Positions 7,883 to 18,200 of a stretch of 64,000 bases of DNA are shown here, one piece after another; the stretch's first letter is position 1, and the number at the start of each line of letters is the position of its first letter. Under the pieces are notes generated by a model. The model made no database searches. It worked only from the letters and a program-made list of their open reading frames with translations, and was not told where the DNA came from. Made by a program: the position numbers and the translations under genes. This DNA comes from Allosphingosinicella sp042666435. Lineage in GTDB: Bacteria > Pseudomonadota > Alphaproteobacteria > Sphingomonadales > Sphingomonadaceae. The stretch is taken from NCBI RefSeq assembly GCF_042666435.1, contig NZ_JBHTDC010000002.1:1-64000 (forward strand), given 5' to 3'.

Positions 7883-8923
7883 GTGACGAATTCAGCTATC
7901 AGGCGCCTCACCGTCGTCGACATGCACACCGCCGGGGAGCCGGTTCGGATCGTGACCGGCGGCTATCCCGAGCTTTCCGGCGCCACCATACTCGACAAGC
8001 GTCGGCAGGCGGCCGTGCACCATGACGATCTCCGCCGGGCGCTGATGCTGGAGCCGAGGGGGCATTCGGGCATGTACGGGGTAATCCCCGTCCGGCCGAG
8101 CATCGCCGGCGCCGATTTCGCCGCCCTCTTCACCCATGGCGAAGGCTACAGCACCATGTGCGGCCACGCGACGATCGCGATCGGCAAATGGCTGGTCGAG
8201 AGCAAGCGGATCGCGGTCGAGGAGCCCGAGACGTGCTTCGCGCTCGAGCTGCCGTGCGGCGTCGTCGATGTCCGCTGCCGCGTCGAGAACGGCCGAGTGA
8301 CCGGAACCGCGTTCGACAGCGTGCCCGCCTTCCTCAGCCAGGCGGATGTCGGCGTCGAGGTGCCCGGCTTCGGCCCTGTTTCCTTCGACCTGGTTTATGG
8401 TGGGGCCTTCTACGCGGTGCTGCCCGCCTCCAGCCTGGGCCTGGACTTCTTCGAAACGCCGCTGGACCGGCTGGTCGCCGCGGGCGCGGCCATCACCGAG
8501 GCGGGGCGACGGGCGATCGAGATCGTGCATCCCGACGCAGCGGACCTCGCTTTCCTCTACGGCACCATCCTGACCGACGACGCCCCGCCGCCCCAGCCCA
8601 GCTACAACCTCTGCATCTTCGCGGACGGCCAGATCGACCGCAGTCCGACGGGCAGCGGCGTCACGGCCCGCATGGCGCGGGATTATGCACGCGGGCTCAT
8701 CGGACTCGGGGTCGAGCGGCGCTTCTTCGGCCCGACAGGCGTGCCCTTCGACGCGCGGATCATCGAGATCGTTCCCGCTTCCGTCGCCGACGCGGTTCGC
8801 GTCCGCGTCGGCGGTCATTCGGCTTATTGCGGCACCGCGACGTTCGAGATCGATCCGGACGACGTGCTCGGTCTCGGCTTCACACTGCCTCGGAACTACG
8901 GTGCGCTTGTCGCCGCCGATTAG
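7883..8923 (+). CDS. proline racemase superfamily protein, probable trans-3-hydroxy-L-proline dehydratase
   Basis: About 346 aa, proline racemase family. The first active-site motif is TMCGHATIAIG (Cys near residue 93) and the second is DRSPTGSG, with Thr near residue 256 where racemases and 4-hydroxyproline epimerases have Cys. In this family the Cys/Thr pair is characteristic of trans-3-hydroxyproline dehydratases, which form pyrroline-2-carboxylate. The start is a GTG at 7883, six bases after GGGGAG; another in-frame GTG lies at 7862. The gene is divergent from the receptor/amidohydrolase/DUF885 operon, consistent with use of proline-containing peptides. No delta1-pyrroline-2-carboxylate reductase is visible in the window. 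The family assignment is firm; the dehydratase activity is inferred from one residue. Confidence 0.88.
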   Translation: MTNSAIRRLTVVDMHTAGEPVRIVTGGYPELSGATILDKRRQAAVHHDDLRRALMLEPRGHSGMYGVIPVRPSIAGADFAALFTHGEGYSTMCGHATIAIGKWLVESKRIAVEEPETCFALELPCGVVDVRCRVENGRVTGTAFDSVPAFLSQADVGVEVPGFGPVSFDLVYGGAFYAVLPASSLGLDFFETPLDRLVAAGAAITEAGRRAIEIVHPDAADLAFLYGTILTDDAPPPQPSYNLCIFADGQIDRSPTGSGVTARMARDYARGLIGLGVERRFFGPTGVPFDARIIEIVPASVADAVRVRVGGHSAYCGTATFEIDPDDVLGLGFTLPRNYGALVAAD

Positions 8924-8936
8924 AGCATGGGTCGAT

Positions 8937-9497
8937 TCAGGCCGGCTCCAGCTCCCCCAACACCCGCTCGGCCGGCGCGGCCTTCATATCCCAAGGTGTC
9001 TCGAAGTCGCCTCTGGCTTGTCCGCGTGCCTTGGCGACCCCGCCGGGAAAGCCGGATCGGTCGCCATAATCGCGCCGCTCGCCGCGACTCTCGCGCCGTT
9101 CGCGCGTCAGGCTGGCGGCGGTGATGAGATCGACGATCGTCACCCCGACGACAGCGGCGATCGCCATGCCCGCGTTACGGCGTTGCGCCTCATCGCCGTC
9201 TCGGAAGCCGATGGCGAGCGTGCCAAGATCGAGCAGATCGCCTCCGACGCGGCTCCACATTGCGGGGGTCGGATCGACGGACAAGGCCCCTATTCCGGCG
9301 CCGATTTCGCGGACGCCGTGGCCGCGCAGCAGATTTTCCTTCCCTTCCAGGCCCAGGGACCGGGCAATCCTGTCGGGCGCGATCAGCTCGGCGAGACCGA
9401 GGCCGATGCTGAACCAGCCGAGGTTTCGGGCCATGCGGTCGGTGACGGTGAAACTCCGGTCGGGGCGCCGGGTCACCAGGGTTGAATCATTGGTCAT
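8937..9497 (-). CDS. small membrane protein related to the N-terminal region of cyclase/dehydrase proteins
   Basis: A 186-aa protein with two or three hydrophobic segments: RNLGWFSIGLGLAELI near residues 24-40, a Gly-rich region near 60-75, and GMAIAAVVGVTIVDLITAA near 110-130. The tail is hydrophilic and Arg-rich. The N-terminal pattern recalls the membrane part found before SRPBCC (cyclase/dehydrase) domains in other alphaproteobacteria, but no SRPBCC domain is present. It begins 12 nt after the zinc alcohol dehydrogenase gene, so the two are almost certainly co-transcribed. Its function is unknown. It is convergent with the proline racemase-family gene. Confidence 0.75.
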   Translation of the reverse strand: MTNDSTLVTRRPDRSFTVTDRMARNLGWFSIGLGLAELIAPDRIARSLGLEGKENLLRGHGVREIGAGIGALSVDPTPAMWSRVGGDLLDLGTLAIGFRDGDEAQRRNAGMAIAAVVGVTIVDLITAASLTRERRESRGERRDYGDRSGFPGGVAKARGQARGDFETPWDMKAAPAERVLGELEPA

Positions 9498-9509
9498 GTC
9501 GGCTTCTCC

Positions 9510-10679
9510 TCAGGGCTTCAGAACGACCTTGATGCAACTGTCCTGCTTCTGCTCGAACACCCTGTACATGCCCGGCCCCTCGTCGAGCGGGACGGTGTCG
9601 GTGATGACGAACGAGGGGTCGATCTGCCCTTCCTCGATGCGGCGGGTGAGGTCGTCGGTCCAGCGGCGGACATGGGTCTGGCCGGTGCGGATGGTCAGCG
9701 CCTTGTTCATCACCATGCCGAACGGAACCTTGTCGATGAGGCCGCCATAGACTCCGGGGACGGAGAGCACGCCGCCGGGGCGGCAGACATAGATCATCTC
9801 GCGCAACACATGGGGGCGGTCGCTCTCCATCATCGTCGCCTGCTTGACCCTGTCGTATAGGGCATCGACGTGGGATGTGGCGTGAGCCTCCATGCCCACC
9901 GCATCGATGCACTTTTCCGGCCCCTTGCCGCCGGTGAGGTCGTTGAGCCGTTCGATGACGCTTTCATCGTCGAAGTTGATCGTCGTGGCGCCCGCAGCTT
10001 CGGCCATGCTCAGCCGTTCGGGCAGGCGATCGATGGCGATCACCTGGTTGGCGCCCAGCAGGATCGCGCTGCGGATCGCCATCTGGCCGACCGGGCCGGC
10101 GCCCCAGATGGCGACGGTGTCGGTCGGCTGGATGTCGCACTGGACGGCCGCCTGCCAGCCGGTGGGGAAGATGTCGCCGAGGAACAGGGCCTGTTCGTCG
10201 GGCATGCCGTCGGGAACCTTGATATGGGTGCCGTCGGCATAGGGGACGCGGAGGTATTCGGCCTGCCCGCCGGAATAGCCCCCGGTCAGGTGGGTGTAGC
10301 CGAACAGGCCGGCGGTCGAATGGCCGAACACCTTGTCGCCCAGATCCTTGTTGCGGTTGGAGCGTTCGCAGAGCGAAAAATTGCCGCGCAGGCACTGGTC
10401 GCATTCGTCGCAATTGATGGTGAAGGGAATGACGATACGGTCGCCCTTGCTGAGCTTGCGGGTCTCGCTGCCGACCTCGACGACCTCGCCCATCATCTCA
10501 TGGCCGACGACATCCCCCGGCATCATCGCCGGTATCAAATTGTGAAAGAGATGGAGGTCGGAACCGCAGATCGCGCAGCTGGTCACCTTGATGATGGCAT
10601 CCTTGGGGTCCTCGATCTCGGGATCGGGGATGGTGTCGCATCTGATGTCCTGCTTGCCGTGCCAGACGAGGGCCTTCAT
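9510..10679 (-). CDS. zinc-dependent alcohol dehydrogenase, formaldehyde-dehydrogenase-like
   Basis: A 389-aa medium-chain dehydrogenase/reductase. Catalytic zinc ligands are visible in CAICGSDLH and GHEMMGEVVEVG. Four cysteines for structural zinc lie in CDQCLRGNFSLC, and the NAD-binding Rossmann motif is WGAGPVGQMA. The overall pattern matches the glutathione-independent formaldehyde dehydrogenase-like subgroup, though many members have unknown substrates. The start at 10679 follows an AGGAG site. The gene is followed at once by a small membrane protein and is divergent from a hemerythrin gene with a 237-nt gap. A role in aldehyde or stress detoxification is inferred. Confidence 0.92.
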   Translation of the reverse strand: MKALVWHGKQDIRCDTIPDPEIEDPKDAIIKVTSCAICGSDLHLFHNLIPAMMPGDVVGHEMMGEVVEVGSETRKLSKGDRIVIPFTINCDECDQCLRGNFSLCERSNRNKDLGDKVFGHSTAGLFGYTHLTGGYSGGQAEYLRVPYADGTHIKVPDGMPDEQALFLGDIFPTGWQAAVQCDIQPTDTVAIWGAGPVGQMAIRSAILLGANQVIAIDRLPERLSMAEAAGATTINFDDESVIERLNDLTGGKGPEKCIDAVGMEAHATSHVDALYDRVKQATMMESDRPHVLREMIYVCRPGGVLSVPGVYGGLIDKVPFGMVMNKALTIRTGQTHVRRWTDDLTRRIEEGQIDPSFVITDTVPLDEGPGMYRVFEQKQDSCIKVVLKP

Positions 10680-10916
10680 GGCTGCTGCTCCTGTTGCCGC
10701 CGAGCGCCCCCGCGCCAGTGATTGAACGCGGCCCGCCGGCATAAGGCTACGCGGTCGCCGCGCCGCCTGCCCCGGCTCCGCCACGTCCCGCCGCACATGC
10801 CGCCGCGGCAGAAAGCTCATATTTCGCCATGGCTTGGGCGAGGCTCGGACTCTCCCGTCAAGCGGAACCCAGCCTCACATTCGAAGGTTGCCCCCGCGAA
10901 CGATGAGGAGGTCGAA

Positions 10917-11534
10917 ATGGCAACCAAGACGGAAACAAAATCGGGCAGCGCCGGCGGCAACAAGGCCCACAGGAGCGCATTTTCCTGGGGCGACAGCGAT
11001 AGTGGCATGTTGCTGGGGGCGGCCGCCGCCGGCGCGGCGCTGGGCCTGGCCGCCAATATGGGCCGCAAATTCTTCGTGCAATATGCGAGCGCGGCGAGCG
11101 GCGACTGGTCCGAGACGCTCAAGACCGAGCATGAGATGGCGCTCGCCATTTTCGACAAGATGCAGGCCACCGACGACAGCCAGACGATGAGCCGCTCGCA
11201 CCTGCTGGCCAAGCTCAAATATGCGCTGAGCAAGCATGCGATCCAGGAGGAGATGGTGATCTATCCGGCGCTGCGTCAGGCGACAGACACCGAGGAAGCC
11301 GATCACCTCAACGAGGATCACGGCTATGTGAAGACCTATCTCTACGAGCTGGAGACGATGGCCGGCGACGATCCGCAATGGCTCGCCAGGGTGGGCGATT
11401 TCCGGACCATGATCGAGGAGCATATGCGCGAGGAGGAGGACGAGATCTTTCCCCGCCTCCGCGACCGGCTCTCCGACGAGCAGAATGCGAAGCTCGCCAC
11501 GATGATGAACAAGGAAGGCTTCAAGTTCGCCTGA
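10917..11534 (+). CDS. hemerythrin HHE domain protein
   Basis: A 205-aa protein. The N-terminal 60 residues are low-complexity with a Gly/Ala-rich hydrophobic patch (LLGAAAAGAALGLAANMG) that may associate with the membrane. Residues from about 70 form a four-helix hemerythrin domain whose likely di-iron ligands are in KTEHEM, SKHAIQEEM, NEDHGY and EEHMREEEDE. Such proteins sense or store O2 or NO, or protect against oxidative stress. GAGGAGG six bases upstream fixes the ATG at 10917. It is divergent from the zinc alcohol dehydrogenase gene and convergent with secA. Confidence 0.9.
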   Translation: MATKTETKSGSAGGNKAHRSAFSWGDSDSGMLLGAAAAGAALGLAANMGRKFFVQYASAASGDWSETLKTEHEMALAIFDKMQATDDSQTMSRSHLLAKLKYALSKHAIQEEMVIYPALRQATDTEEADHLNEDHGYVKTYLYELETMAGDDPQWLARVGDFRTMIEEHMREEEDEIFPRLRDRLSDEQNAKLATMMNKEGFKFA

Positions 11535-11558
11535 GCCGCCGCCGCGGCGCGCCCGGTC

Positions 11559-14282
11559 CTACAGCGCGCCGTGGCAGTGCTTGTACTTGCGTCCCGAACC
11601 GCAGGGACAGGGCGCGTTGCGGCTGACCGGTGGGCGCTCGTCGGTGGCGACGTCCTCCGGCATGGACGGCTGCGTCATCTGCATCGGCGGCAGGCGGGAC
11701 AGGATGTTGCCGGTGGCGGCGTCCACATCGGCGCTGTCGTCCTCGCCGGTGAACGGATCGATATGATGCGTCACGAAGTCCGGCAGGTCCGGCAATTCAG
11801 GCGCCTGGAAGCTGAATTGCGCGAAAGCGAGCGTCCGCGTCACGTCCTCGCGGATCGCGCCGAGCATCCGCTCGAACAGCTGGAACGCCTCGTGCTTATA
11901 TTCGTCGATCGGCTTCTTCTGCGCATAAGCGCGCAGGTGGACGACCTGGCGCAGCGCGTCGAGCAGCCCCAAATGCTCCTTCCAATGGTGGTCGAGCGAC
12001 TGGAGGAGGATGCTCTTTTCGACCTGGATGGCGGTTTCGGGGCTGAGCGTCGCCATCTTTTCCGCGATCTGTGCATCGGCCGCCTCGTGCAGGCGGTCGA
12101 CCAGCATCTCCGGATCGACCGAATCCTCCTTCAGCCAATCGTCGATGGCCGGCTGCAGCCCGAACACATGTTCGACCCGTTCCTTGAGCAGCGGCACGTC
12201 CCATTGCTCCGGATAGCTGTTGGGTGGACACGCCTCGCCGACGATCGAATTGACGGTCTCGGCGCGCATGTCCTCGACCACGTCGCCGACCGTTTCGGCG
12301 TCCATGATGTCGGCGCGCTGCTCGTAGATGACCTTGCGTTGATCGTTCATCACGTCGTCATATTCGACGACCTGCTTGCGGATATCGTAGTTGCGCGCCT
12401 CGACCTTCTTCTGGGCGGTCTCGATCGCCTTGGATATCCAGGGCGAGATGATCGCCTCGCCATCCTCGAGATTCTTGTTCATCAGCCGCGAGAACATGGT
12501 CTGCGGGCCGAAGATGCGCAGCAGGTCGTCGTCGAGGCTGAGATAGAAACGTGACAGGCCGGGATCGCCCTGACGGCCGGAGCGGCCGCGCAGCTGGTTG
12601 TCGATGCGCCGGCTCTCGTGACGCTCGGTGCCGAGCACGAACAGGCCGCCGGCGGCCAGCACGCGCTCGCGCTCCTCGGCCACCTCGGCACGAATCTTCT
12701 CGATCGCCCTGTCTCGCTCCGGCCCTTCCATCATTCCGCTGAGCTCATCCTCGATGCGAAAATCGACGTTGCCGCCGAGCTGAATGTCGGTGCCGCGGCC
12801 GGCCATATTGGTGGCGATCGTGACCGCGCCGGGGGCGCCGGCCTGGGCGACGATATGCGCTTCCTGCTCATGGTAGCGCGCGTTCAAGACTTCGTGGCGG
12901 ACGCCTTCGCGCTTCAGATATTCCGACAGGAGCTCCGATTTCTCGATCGAGACCGTGCCGACCAGCACCGGCTGGCCGATCTCCTGCTTCTCCTTGATTC
13001 CCTTGGCGATGGCCGCGAACTTGTCGCCCTGATTCTTGTAGAATTCGTCGTCCTCGTCGATCCGCTGGACGGGAACGTTGGTCGGGATCGTGACGACGTT
13101 CATCTTGTAGATGTCGTAAAATTCCGGCGCTTCGGTCAGCGCCGTGCCGGTCATGCCGCTCAGTTTGGGATAGAGGCGGAAATAATTCTGGAAGGTGATC
13201 GACGCCAGGGTCTGGTTCTCGGGCTCGATCTTGACCTTTTCCTTGGCTTCCACCGCCTGGTGAAGACCGTCCGACCAGCGCCGTCCGTCCATCATCCGGC
13301 CGGTGAACTCGTCGATGATGATGACCTTGTCGTCCTTCACGATATAATCGGTATCGCGCTTGAAGATGACGTTGGCCTTGATCGCCTGGTTGAGGTGATG
13401 GACGACCTGCGTATTCTCGAAATCGTACAGGTTGGCGCCGAACAGCAGTCCCGCATCCTCGAGCATGCGCTCGACCTTCTCGGTGCCGTCCTCGGTGAGC
13501 ACGACCGACTTCTGCTTCTCGTCCACTTCGTAATCGTCGGGGACGAGCTGCGTCACGATCGCGTCGACCGCGATATAGAGTTCGGACTTGTCGTCGGTGG
13601 GCCCTGAAATGATGAGCGGGGTCCGGGCTTCGTCGATGAGGATCGAATCCACTTCGTCGACGATGGCGAAGTTGAACGGCCGCTGCACCATCTGGGCGCG
13701 GTCGTACTTCATATTGTCACGCAGATAATCGAAGCCGAATTCGTTGTTGGTGCCGTAGGTGATGTCGGCGGCATAGGCGGCGCGGCGCTGCTGGTCGCTG
13801 AGGTTCGGCACGATGACGCCGACGGTCAGGCCCAAATAGCGATAGACCTGCGCCATCCATTCCGCGTCGCGGCGGGCGAGATAATCGTTGACCGTGACGA
13901 CATGGACGCCCTTGCCCTCGATCGCGTTCAGATAGGTGGCGAGCGTCGCCACCAAAGTCTTGCCCTCGCCGGTGCGCATCTCGGCGATCGAGCCGCGGTG
14001 GAGGACGATGCCGCCGACCATCTGGACGTCGTAATGGCGCTGGCCGAGCGTGCGCTTGGCCGCTTCCCGGACGGTGGCGAAGGCTTCGGGAAGAACGTCG
14101 TCGAGCGCCTGCCCGTCGGCGAGGCGCTGGCGGAAGATCGCCGTCTGGCCGCGAAGCTCGTCGTCGGTCATGGCCGAGATGGCGGGCTCGAAACCGCCGA
14201 TCCTGTCGACGATCTTCTGGAGGGAGCGGACGTAGCGGTCGTTGGACGATCCGAAAATGGATTTGGCAAATCCGCCAAACAT
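11559..14282 (-). CDS. secA: protein translocase subunit SecA
   Basis: A 907-aa preprotein translocase ATPase that drives Sec-dependent export through SecYEG. Visible features are Walker A MRTGEGKT, the DEAD-like DEVDSILIDEARTP, helicase motifs GTVSIEKSE and MAGRGTDIQLGGN, and the C-terminal zinc-binding CPCGSGRKYKHCH that contacts SecB and the ribosome. The ATG at 14282 gives the canonical N-terminus MFGGFAKSIFG and follows AGGA. The gene is divergent from a GFA family gene. Its length and motifs are complete. Confidence 0.98.
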   Translation of the reverse strand: MFGGFAKSIFGSSNDRYVRSLQKIVDRIGGFEPAISAMTDDELRGQTAIFRQRLADGQALDDVLPEAFATVREAAKRTLGQRHYDVQMVGGIVLHRGSIAEMRTGEGKTLVATLATYLNAIEGKGVHVVTVNDYLARRDAEWMAQVYRYLGLTVGVIVPNLSDQQRRAAYAADITYGTNNEFGFDYLRDNMKYDRAQMVQRPFNFAIVDEVDSILIDEARTPLIISGPTDDKSELYIAVDAIVTQLVPDDYEVDEKQKSVVLTEDGTEKVERMLEDAGLLFGANLYDFENTQVVHHLNQAIKANVIFKRDTDYIVKDDKVIIIDEFTGRMMDGRRWSDGLHQAVEAKEKVKIEPENQTLASITFQNYFRLYPKLSGMTGTALTEAPEFYDIYKMNVVTIPTNVPVQRIDEDDEFYKNQGDKFAAIAKGIKEKQEIGQPVLVGTVSIEKSELLSEYLKREGVRHEVLNARYHEQEAHIVAQAGAPGAVTIATNMAGRGTDIQLGGNVDFRIEDELSGMMEGPERDRAIEKIRAEVAEERERVLAAGGLFVLGTERHESRRIDNQLRGRSGRQGDPGLSRFYLSLDDDLLRIFGPQTMFSRLMNKNLEDGEAIISPWISKAIETAQKKVEARNYDIRKQVVEYDDVMNDQRKVIYEQRADIMDAETVGDVVEDMRAETVNSIVGEACPPNSYPEQWDVPLLKERVEHVFGLQPAIDDWLKEDSVDPEMLVDRLHEAADAQIAEKMATLSPETAIQVEKSILLQSLDHHWKEHLGLLDALRQVVHLRAYAQKKPIDEYKHEAFQLFERMLGAIREDVTRTLAFAQFSFQAPELPDLPDFVTHHIDPFTGEDDSADVDAATGNILSRLPPMQMTQPSMPEDVATDERPPVSRNAPCPCGSGRKYKHCHGAL

Positions 14283-14423
14283 GGGCGTTCCTGTCTTCAA
14301 ATGACGCGGTTCAATCGTCGCGGCCAAGACAGCCGCCCCCGCTAAATTGTCGACGCGCGATGTAGGGTTCGCCCTTGGTCAAGTCAATTGACGCGCCCGG
14401 CCCGCAGGCATAGCCCGGGCGAC

Positions 14424-14843
14424 ATGAACCACGCTTTTCCAGGCGGCTGCGCGTGCGGCGCCGTCCGCTACGTTCTCGGCAGCGAACCGTTCGACGCCGG
14501 CTGGTGTCATTGCCGCATTTGCCAGCTCAATTCCGGCGCGCCGGCGATGGTCTTCGCCGGCGTCCGCCGGGAGGACTTCGTCTTCACCCAGGGCGCCGAC
14601 CAGGTGAAGACCTTCCAGTCGAGCGATTTCGGCCACCGCCTCTTCTGCGGCGCCTGCGGCACGCCGCTGGCGATGGAGGTGGATGACGAGCCCGTCACGA
14701 TAGATTTCAGCGTCGCGACGCTGGACGATCCGGGCCTTGTGGCGCCCGAATTCCATATCTTCAATGCGAGCAAGATCGCGTGGTTCGAAACCGCCGACGA
14801 TCTGCCGCGGCACGAGCGGTCCCGGCCCAAAGGCCGGGACTGA
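14424..14843 (+). CDS. GFA (CENP-V) family zinc protein
   Basis: A 139-aa protein with the complete GFA cysteine pattern: GGCACGAVRY, CHCRICQ and FCGACGTPL bind two zinc ions. The family is named after glutathione-dependent formaldehyde-activating enzyme, but most members have no proven activity. The ATG at 14424 gives a compact domain starting at MNHAFPGG; an in-frame TTG at 14388 is possible. It is divergent from secA and convergent with trxA. Confidence 0.9.
   Translation: MNHAFPGGCACGAVRYVLGSEPFDAGWCHCRICQLNSGAPAMVFAGVRREDFVFTQGADQVKTFQSSDFGHRLFCGACGTPLAMEVDDEPVTIDFSVATLDDPGLVAPEFHIFNASKIAWFETADDLPRHERSRPKGRD
14819..14840. terminator. hairpin at the GFA/trxA convergent junction
   Basis: GTCCCGGCC (14819-14827) pairs with GGCCGGGAC (14832-14840), overlapping the last codons of the GFA gene. 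A run of five T occurs 15 nt later on the plus strand. The distance makes it an imperfect terminator for the GFA gene. Confidence 0.35.
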
Positions 14844-14858
14844 CGCTCTTCCCGGTTT

Positions 14859-15179
14859 TTAGAGCGCTCCCTCCAACCAGCTTTGCAGCGCGCTCTTGGG
14901 TGCGGCGCCGACCTTGGTGGCGGCGGGCTCGCCGTCCTTGAACAGGATCATGGTCGGGATGCCGCGCACGCCATATTTGGCCGGCGCGTCGGGATTGTCG
15001 TCGATGTTCAATTTGGCGACGGTGACCTTCTCGCCCATCTCGTCGCTGATCTCCTCCAGCGCGGGCGCGATCATCTTGCACGGGCCGCACCATTCCGCCC
15101 AGAAATCGACGAGAACGGGGCCGGACGCGCCCAGCACGTCATTCTGGAAGGAAGCGTCGGTGACGGTCTTGGTAGCCAT
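14859..15179 (-). CDS. trxA: thioredoxin
   Basis: A 106-aa cytosolic thioredoxin with the redox-active WCGPC near residue 32 and the conserved GIPTMILFKDGE. It reduces protein disulfides and receives electrons from thioredoxin reductase. The start follows AGGAG closely. It lies 51 nt downstream of addA on the same strand, the addA-trxA order common in Sphingomonadales, so the two are probably co-transcribed. Confidence 0.97.
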   Translation of the reverse strand: MATKTVTDASFQNDVLGASGPVLVDFWAEWCGPCKMIAPALEEISDEMGEKVTVAKLNIDDNPDAPAKYGVRGIPTMILFKDGEPAATKVGAAPKSALQSWLEGAL

Positions 15180-15230
15180 GATGTTCTCCTGAAGGGTTCT
15201 TGGCCGATGTAGGATGCGCCGGGCTCCGGC

Positions 15231-18200
15231 TCAACCGCCGACTGGCACGGCCGCCGGCATATAAGCATGGAGCAGCGCCCCCGGCAGCCGATGGAGCGTC
15301 GGCCCGGACGTGTAGAGGAGCGACGCCTCGATCGCGCGATCGGGGAAGATGACCTGGAGCGCGGCGACATAGGCCGCCATCTGGCGAAGGTGCGGGACGG
15401 GTATGTCGGCGGCCGAGCCGGGCACCGCCCTCCCCGTCTTGAAATCGACCAGCCGCACCGCGTCGTCGCTGATGTGCAGCCGGTCGACCGTTCCGGTGAC
15501 GACCGATCCGTCGGGAGTGACGGCCGCGATCGGCGCTTCGGCAAGCGCGCCCGGCCCGAATATCTCGGCATAAGTCGGATCGGAGATGATCGCGCAGGCA
15601 TCTGCGACCAGATTTCGCCGAAGCGCGGGGTCGGCGACGCCGACCGACCGTTCGAGCCAGGATTCGGCGAGCGCCCGCCGATCTTCCGAAGCGACTCCCG
15701 GCAGCCGCTCGAACAATTGGTGGAGCCATTTGCCCCGGTCGGCGGCCGCGCGCATCGCCGGTGTCGGCGGAGGATTGGGAACATCGTCATCGCCCAGCGA
15801 CGACGGCGCCAGCGGCCGGGGCGGGCGGGCCTCCTGCGGCGCGGCGCGGACGAGCCATTCGGGAGGCTCGACGTATCTCGCTTGCGCCGCGACGGGCGTT
15901 ATCCTCGCCGGCCTTTCGGAATCGCCGAAGCGGCGGGCGCGGCCCCAATGCGCATCGTCTGCCCAATCGGCGCCGAGGCCGGCGAAGGAGGTCTCGATCG
16001 CGCTGTACCAGCTGTCTCGGGGCGGGCCGTTCCTGTCGGCGGGCCCCAGGGCACCTCCGATATAGAGCCGTTCTTCGGCGCGAGTCATGGCGACGTAGAG
16101 CAAGCGCCAATGCTCCTGGCGGTCGAGACTGTCCTGCCGCTCCAACTGGGACTTGAGCGGCTCCGTCAGCTCCTCCTTTCGCGGCCGGAACACCGGGATG
16201 GGCGGCATCCCGTCGTCGAGCGTCAGCTCGGCGGAGGTGCCGCGCGACCGGTTCGGATCGACGCAGGCGTCAGCGAGGATGACGATCGGCGATTGCAGGC
16301 CCTTGGAGCCGTGGACGGTCATCACCCGCACCGCGTCGAGCGGCGCCGACGGGTCGCGGACGATCTCCACATCGCCCCGCGCGAACCAGTCGAGGAAGCG
16401 CTGCAGCGACGGCGCGGTCGTGGTCTCGAATTCGAGCGCGGCGGAGAGCAGCTCCTGGATCGGGTCACGCGCCTCGGGGCCGAGACGCTCCAGCAATCGG
16501 CGGCGTCCTTGCAGGGGACCGGAGAGGAGCGCTTCGAAGAATTGATGGGGGGTCGCGTAATCGGCCATGGCGAGAATGCCACCGAGGGTTTCGCGCGCGG
16601 CGTCGGCCTGATTCCCCGTGGCCGCGTCGCGGACGGCGTGCCACAGCCGCCCCTCGCGGCCATAAGCGGCCGAGAACAGATCCTCCTGGCTCCAGCCGAG
16701 CAAGGGCGAGACGAGCAACGCGGCGAGGTTGAGGTCGTCCAGCGGCTGGACGGCGAAGCGGGCGGCGGCGAGCAAATCCTGGACGGCGAGCGGTGCCGAC
16801 AGCAGCAGGCGGTCGACGCCCGCGACCGGCACGCCCTCGGCATGGAGCCGGGCGACGATCAGCGACGCCAGGGTCGAGCGACGGCGGACGAGGATCAAAA
16901 TATCCTCCGCGCGAACCGGGCGCTTCTTGCCGTCCCCCAGTTCGAACGGATGATCGAGCCAATGCTTGATCTGCTTCGCCAGCTTGCCCGCGTAGCGGCG
17001 AACGGTGTCGCTGACCCAGCCTTCCTCTCCCGCTTCGTCCGAAGCCTCGGCGACCTCGTCCGAATAAGGCTGCCACAAGGTGACCGAGCCGGGGCGGGCG
17101 GAATGGTGGCTCTCATGCGGGTTCGGGCGGCGCGGCAGGCCAAGCGCCTCGTGGCCCAGCTCGGCGATCACGCGATCGACCAATGCGAGGATCGGCGGCG
17201 AGGAGCGGAAGCTCCGGTCCATCGACAGGTCGAGGAAATCGCGGTCGATGGCGGAGGCCTCGCGGCTGAACCAGGCGCGGGCGACTTCGAACGAGCCGGG
17301 ATCGGTGCCCTGGAAACCGAAGATCGCCTGCTTGTAATCGCCGACGGTGAAAATGGTACGGCGGCCCGCGCGCTCCTCCTCGCCGCCGCCCCGCGCGCCC
17401 TCCCCGGCGAAGAATTCGCCAGCCAGCGCGCGGACGATATTCCACTGGCGCTCATTGGTGTCCTGCGCCTCGTCGACGAGGATATGGTCTGTCGCCTGAT
17501 CGAGCTTGTAGCGGACCCAGTCGCCCATGCCGGGGGTGAGCAGCAAAGCCTCGGCCCGGGCGATGAGGTCGTCGAAATCGACCGCGCCCTGGGCGCGCTT
17601 GGCTTCGGCATAAGCGAAGGCGAAGGTCTGGCCGGCGCGCAAGCCCGCCGCGAACAGGGCCACGAGCCCGGCGGCGGCGCGCATCGCGAGCAAAGCCCGG
17701 CAGCATTCCACCAGCCGCGCGGCGTGCGATTCATAATCCGGATCGGCCTTGACGAGGCCAGCGGTGACGGCGCGTGGCTCGCCGTCCTTCTTGAGCACCA
17801 CCAGCGAGAAATCGGCGAGGGCGACCGCGCGAGCGGCGCCATCGCCCGCCAGCCAGGCCGAGATGACGTCGCAGCAATTGAGGCCGGTGGCGGTGCCCCA
17901 GCTCCGGTTGGCGGCGGCAATGGCGTCCACCGTAGCGCGGTCGAAGGCGTCGTCGCCGCAAGCGGCGGCCAGGGCCTCCTCGATATCGCCGAGCGGCAGG
18001 CCGCAACCGATCCGGAGCCGCGCCTCGATGCCCTGGCGCGGCCCCAGCGCCTCCATCGCAGCCGGCGCGCGGGCGCATTCCATCAGCAGGGCCTCGGCCC
18101 CGCCCTCGCCAAGCCGATGGCTGAGAGTCTGGAGATCGTGGACTAGGGCCAGGTCGCCCTCGCTTTCCGCGCGGACGAGCATGTCGGCGAGCGTCGCGCG

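Noticed and set aside
15267..18146. A 959-codon open frame antisense to addA
   Set aside because: Same antisense artefact; the addA strand has all helicase and nuclease motifs.
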